The position numbers and the translations under genes are program-made. A stretch of DNA of 17,069 bases from Polyangiaceae bacterium (GTDB taxonomy: Bacteria; Myxococcota; Polyangia; Polyangiales; Polyangiaceae). A model generated the notes under the pieces. The model was not told where the DNA came from, ran no database searches, and worked only from the letters and a program-made list of their open reading frames with translations. Below are positions 14,551-17,069 of the stretch, one piece after another (the stretch's first letter is position 1; the number at the start of each line of letters is the position of its first letter). The DNA is taken from positions 1-17,069 of the forward strand of contig JAICTU010000166.1 of the NCBI GenBank assembly GCA_025936205.1, given 5' to 3'.

Positions 14551-14751
14551 ATGCGGGAGCGTGCCGATGGGCGGCGGATTTCGGTTTGGATCGCCATCGC
14601 GACGCTGGCGATCACGTGGTGGGCAGGGCTCTTCGGGTGCCGCGGTCCGCAAGCGGAAGACGGCGCGGGAGGGCAGAGCGGGGACGAGGGACGCAGGCCG
14701 CGTTCGAACGGGGTCGGTGGCAGCGGGGCTGAGCCGCTGCAGCCGTCATGA
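14551..14751 (+). CDS. Tiny lipoprotein
   Basis: The 66-residue product has a basic N-terminus (MRERADGRR), a hydrophobic core (ISVWIAIATLAITWWAGLF) and a lipobox ending in LFGC (Cys30). A 36-residue Gly/Ser/Glu-rich, apparently disordered mature part follows. An in-frame GTG at 14536 is an alternative start, but ATG 14551 gives the better signal and has AAGG about 5 nt upstream. Its stop overlaps the start of the next gene (ATGA), which supports real translation and coupling. No family is recognised. It may be an envelope-tethered partner of the membrane protein, or a leader peptide that drives its translation. Confidence 0.55.
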   Translation: MRERADGRRISVWIAIATLAITWWAGLFGCRGPQAEDGAGGQSGDEGRRPRSNGVGGSGAEPLQPS

Positions 14752-16388
14752 GCGCGCCGGGCTGGCTGTTCGACAACTTCCTGTTTCGACCGTGGCCCGG
14801 GCGCTGGTTCGCCAGCACGGTGTGGCACCAGTTCAGCGTGGGCGCGACCATCGCGCTCTCACTGCTGGCGAGCGCGCTCTGGATGCTGGAACGGCGCGCC
14901 CTGCGGCTCGGCTGCGCGCCTCCGGAGCGCCGCCGGAAGGCGATCGCGCTCGGGGTCGCCGCGCTGTCGTTCCTCGCCTATTTCGACTTCTTCAATCCGA
15001 ACACGCGCTACCCCGACTACTACCATCGCCACGAGCTGTATCACTACTATCTCGGCGCCAAGTACTCGCGCGAGCTCGGCTACAAGCGGCTGTACGCGTG
15101 CACGGCGATCGCTGAAGTCGAGCTCGGCTTCGGCGCGCACATCCGGCAAGCGAGCATGACCGATCTGAGCGGACACAATCTGGTCGTGCCCATGGAGCGC
15201 TCTTACGTGTTCTCCGACCCGGGGCGGTGCACGCGCCATTTCAGCGCTGCGCGCTGGCAGGCGTTCAAGGCGGATGTGAGCTGGTTCGAGCAGCGCTCGC
15301 GCGGCGACTACTGGGAGCACATGCGCGTCGACCACGGCTACAACCCGCCGCCGGTGTGGACCATGGCCGGCAAGCTCTTCGCGAGCCTGGCGCCGGCGGG
15401 CGATCACTTCTTCAAGCTGCTGGCCGCGCTCGATGTCGCCTTGCAGCTGGGCGCGCTGCTGCTGATCGGCTGGGCCTTCGGCTGGCGCATCGGGGCGGTG
15501 GCCGCGGTGGCCTGGGGCTGCAGCGGGCCCGCCGACTTCAACTGGACCGGCGGCGCGTTCCTGCGCCAGGACTGGTACTTCGCGCTGGTGGCGGCGCTGT
15601 GCTGCGCGCGCAAGCGCAAGTTCGCGCTCTCGGGAGCAGCGCTCACCTGGTCGACGCTGCTGCGCGTGTTCCCGGTCGTATTCTTCGTCGGCGTGGGCCT
15701 GTGCATGCTGTGTGACTGGCTGCGAAAGCGCCGGCTGGTGGTGGAGTACCGTCATTTCCTGCTGGGCTCGGCGCTCGCAGCTGGCCTGCTGGTGGGGGCG
15801 AGCGCCTGGGTCTGCGGCGCGGATTCCTATCCGGCCTTCGTGGATCACATCCGCTCGCATCGCGAGACGCAGCTCACCAACAACATGGGGCTCGAGACCA
15901 TCCTGGCGCATGATTGGCAGGGGCGCATGCGATTCACGACGGACGATCGACTCGACGATGCGTTCCAGATCTGGAAGGAGCACCACACGGCCCGCCTGAA
16001 GTCGCTGCGTCCCCTGTGGCTGCTGATCTGCGCGGCTGTCGGCGCCTGGCAGCTGTGGGCCTTGCAGCGCACGCGCGCGCTGTGGGTCGGCATGGCGCTG
16101 AGCGTGCCGCTCCTGATGTGCGTGCTCGACCTGACTTGCTACTACTACGTGTTCTGCGTCGCGCTCGCGCCGCTCGTGCGGGTGCGGCACGAGCTGGGGC
16201 CCGCCTACCTGGCGCTGGCGGGGGCCAGCCAGGTCCTGCTCGGCCGCTTCTACTTCATCGACGACCGTTACGTCGCCGAGAGCTGGCTCTTCTGCGCGTT
16301 CGGGGCCTGCGTGCTGTACGCGCTCTCGCGGCCATTCAGCGTGGCCCGCCTGCGCGAGGCGTTCACGAACAGCGGGCGCTCCTGGTGA
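14748..16388 (+). CDS. Polytopic GT-C/GT87-like membrane protein of unknown function
   Basis: The 546-residue protein has transmembrane segments near residues 30-47 and 65-82, then a large polar loop (about 83-215), then a series of further transmembrane helices to the C-terminus. The loop begins RYPDYYHRHELYHYY and contains GYKRLYACTA and YNPPPVW. A long, probably periplasmic first loop with acidic/His residues and an NPPP-type motif before many helices resembles GT-C glycosyltransferases that use polyprenyl-phosphate sugars (DUF2029/GT87-like). It would act in the inner membrane, transferring a sugar outside the cytoplasm; donor and acceptor are unknown. The ATG at 14748 overlaps the lipoprotein stop by 4 nt. 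A hairpin follows the stop codon. The membrane topology is clear; the glycosyltransferase assignment is tentative. Confidence 0.8.
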   Translation: MSAPGWLFDNFLFRPWPGRWFASTVWHQFSVGATIALSLLASALWMLERRALRLGCAPPERRRKAIALGVAALSFLAYFDFFNPNTRYPDYYHRHELYHYYLGAKYSRELGYKRLYACTAIAEVELGFGAHIRQASMTDLSGHNLVVPMERSYVFSDPGRCTRHFSAARWQAFKADVSWFEQRSRGDYWEHMRVDHGYNPPPVWTMAGKLFASLAPAGDHFFKLLAALDVALQLGALLLIGWAFGWRIGAVAAVAWGCSGPADFNWTGGAFLRQDWYFALVAALCCARKRKFALSGAALTWSTLLRVFPVVFFVGVGLCMLCDWLRKRRLVVEYRHFLLGSALAAGLLVGASAWVCGADSYPAFVDHIRSHRETQLTNNMGLETILAHDWQGRMRFTTDDRLDDAFQIWKEHHTARLKSLRPLWLLICAAVGAWQLWALQRTRALWVGMALSVPLLMCVLDLTCYYYVFCVALAPLVRVRHELGPAYLALAGASQVLLGRFYFIDDRYVAESWLFCAFGACVLYALSRPFSVARLREAFTNSGRSW

Positions 16389-16406
16389 GCGCGGAACCTT
16401 AGATCA

Positions 16407-16444
16407 CCGAGCCCAATCCCCACGGCGACTGAGCTGGGGCTCGG
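16407..16444 (+). terminator. Hairpin after the GT-C-like gene
   Basis: CCGAGCCC (16407-16414) pairs with GGGCTCGG (16437-16444), an 8-bp stem with a 22-nt loop, starting 18 bp after the stop codon. It lacks a T-tract, so it is a plausible non-canonical terminator. Confidence 0.45.
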
Positions 16445-16770
16445 CAGCATACGGGCTGCGAGCCGCCAGAATATGCCCGCTGCCCGGCGCCTGCAGGCGC
16501 GGCGGCGACTTGCCGGCAGCGCCAGCCGGGTCAACCGCCGGCTGATCGACGTCGATTACGCCGTAGCGCCGCACCCCCCGCCGAGCAACCAAGTGCGTGC
16601 CGGCACGATGGCGCGCGCAGGCGGCGCAGCCGCCGAGCATGGCGCGAGGCTCATGATTCGACACATCTCGGCACTGGACCGGGGATGACAGCGGGCGGCC
16701 CCTCGACTGAGCGCGATACTCGCTGCGGGCTCCGGATCCGGCGAACCTGCTTGTTGCTGCGTGGATGCAC

Positions 16771-16812
16771 CGCGAGAGAAGGTCGCGCGAGAGAAGGCGC
16801 GCGCGAGAAAGG
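16771..16812. repeat. Three short direct repeats, period 15-16 bp
   Basis: CGCGAGAGAAGG occurs at 16771-16782 and 16786-16797, with a one-base-shorter variant CGCGAGAAAGG at 16802-16812. The copies lie in non-coding DNA upstream of the gene starting at 17052. Confidence 0.7.
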
Positions 16813-16922
16813 CGCGCCTCATAAAATGGCGTCTGCGTGGTCGATTTCGCTGGACGGGATCTGCGCGACTCGAGCGCTGGCGAGCGGCGATGGCGCTCGA
16901 AACCTGCGTTGCCTCGCCGCAA

Positions 16923-16947
16923 AGCGCGCGAGCGGAGCGCGCGAGCG
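16923..16947. repeat. 12-bp direct repeat, period 13 bp
   Basis: AGCGCGCGAGCG occurs at 16923-16934 and again at 16936-16947 with one base between the copies, in the same intergenic region. Confidence 0.65.
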
Positions 16948-17051
16948 CTTGCAGGGCAAAAACGCTGTCGGGCTCGCTGCGAGCAGAGCTGGGCGGCACT
17001 GCGAGCCGCGAAATCGTCATGGTAGAGTGCTGCCCGAAGCGGGAGGGAAGC

Positions 17052-17069
17052 ATGAGCGAATGGAAGATC
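17052..17069 (+). CDS. Start of an unidentified gene, cut by the window edge
   Basis: ATG at 17052 opens a frame reading MSEWKI before the window ends. It is preceded by GGGAGGG (17041-17047), giving GGAGG 5 nt from the ATG, the strongest Shine-Dalgarno in the window. This makes a genuine start likely, but six residues are too few to name a product. Confidence 0.6.

Larger units (their letters stand above)
16389..17051. other. Long intergenic region with short GC-rich repeats, no supported gene
   Basis: About 660 bp without a convincing gene. Open frames on both strands are Arg/Ala/Ser-rich, overlap each other and show no domain, signal peptide or start signal. The region holds the hairpin at 16407-16444, three CGCGAGAGAAGG-type copies at 16771-16812, a 12-bp direct repeat (AGCGCGCGAGCG at 16923 and 16936), a 13-bp near-palindrome at 16972-16984, and presumably the promoter of the gene starting at 17052. 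TAGAGT at 17023-17028 is a possible -10. Confidence 0.55.

Noticed and set aside
16404..16922. 172-codon minus-strand frame in the right-hand intergenic region
   Set aside because: The translation is Arg/Ser/Ala-rich, includes the short DNA repeats, overlaps other open frames and has no start signal or domain.

Overview
The window is GC-rich chromosomal DNA with strong third-position GC bias, many lipoproteins and signal-peptide outer-membrane proteins, a DUF4423-type regulator and eukaryote-like enzymes. This points to a member of the Myxococcota (Polyangia-like). That assignment is an inference from gene content and composition, since no rRNA or marker gene is present. I see no tRNA, rRNA, CRISPR array, insertion sequence or phage gene.

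Layout. (1) Positions 1-983 (minus) hold the N-terminal part of a QEGLA-motif zinc metallopeptidase-like protein (DUF1704/MATCAP superfamily); its end lies outside the window. (2) 1198-3105 (minus) is a secreted protein with a small N-terminal domain, a very long low-complexity linker and a beta-barrel-like C-terminus, started at TTG. (3) 3106-3422 is non-coding and carries a good minus-strand intrinsic terminator plus small hairpins. (4) 3423-5452 (minus) is a two-gene unit: a BtuF-like cobalamin/metal-binding fold protein without a signal peptide, followed 26 bp later by an MFS transporter. (5) Divergent from it, 5556-8741 (plus) encodes a 1061-residue protein that looks collinear over its full length with the alpha and beta regulatory subunits of eukaryotic glycogen phosphorylase kinase. 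This is the most striking gene here. (6) 8755-9165 (minus) is a stand-alone NFACT-R (DUF814) protein. (7) 9460-10182 (plus) is a lipoprotein with a tandem repeat in its signal peptide. (8) 10323-14440 (minus) is a tight four-gene operon, in transcription order: a DUF4423 helix-turn-helix regulator, an RluA-family pseudouridine synthase, a small outer-membrane barrel and a PQQ-type sugar dehydrogenase lipoprotein. Its junctions are a 1-bp gap, a 1-nt overlap and a 4-nt overlap. (9) Divergent from the operon, 14551-16388 (plus) is a tiny lipoprotein overlapping by 4 nt a polytopic GT-C-like membrane protein. (10) 16389-17051 is non-coding with short GC-rich repeats, and a new gene starts at 17052 behind a strong ribosome-binding site.

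How the parts may work together. The operon and the divergent pair share a promoter region that contains an inverted pair of 9-bp elements, a reasonable candidate operator for the regulator encoded first in the operon. The phosphorylase-kinase-like protein suggests control of, or action on, alpha-glucan, but no glycogen gene lies next to it in this window. All family calls come from reading the translated sequence and from remembered family features; no database search was run.
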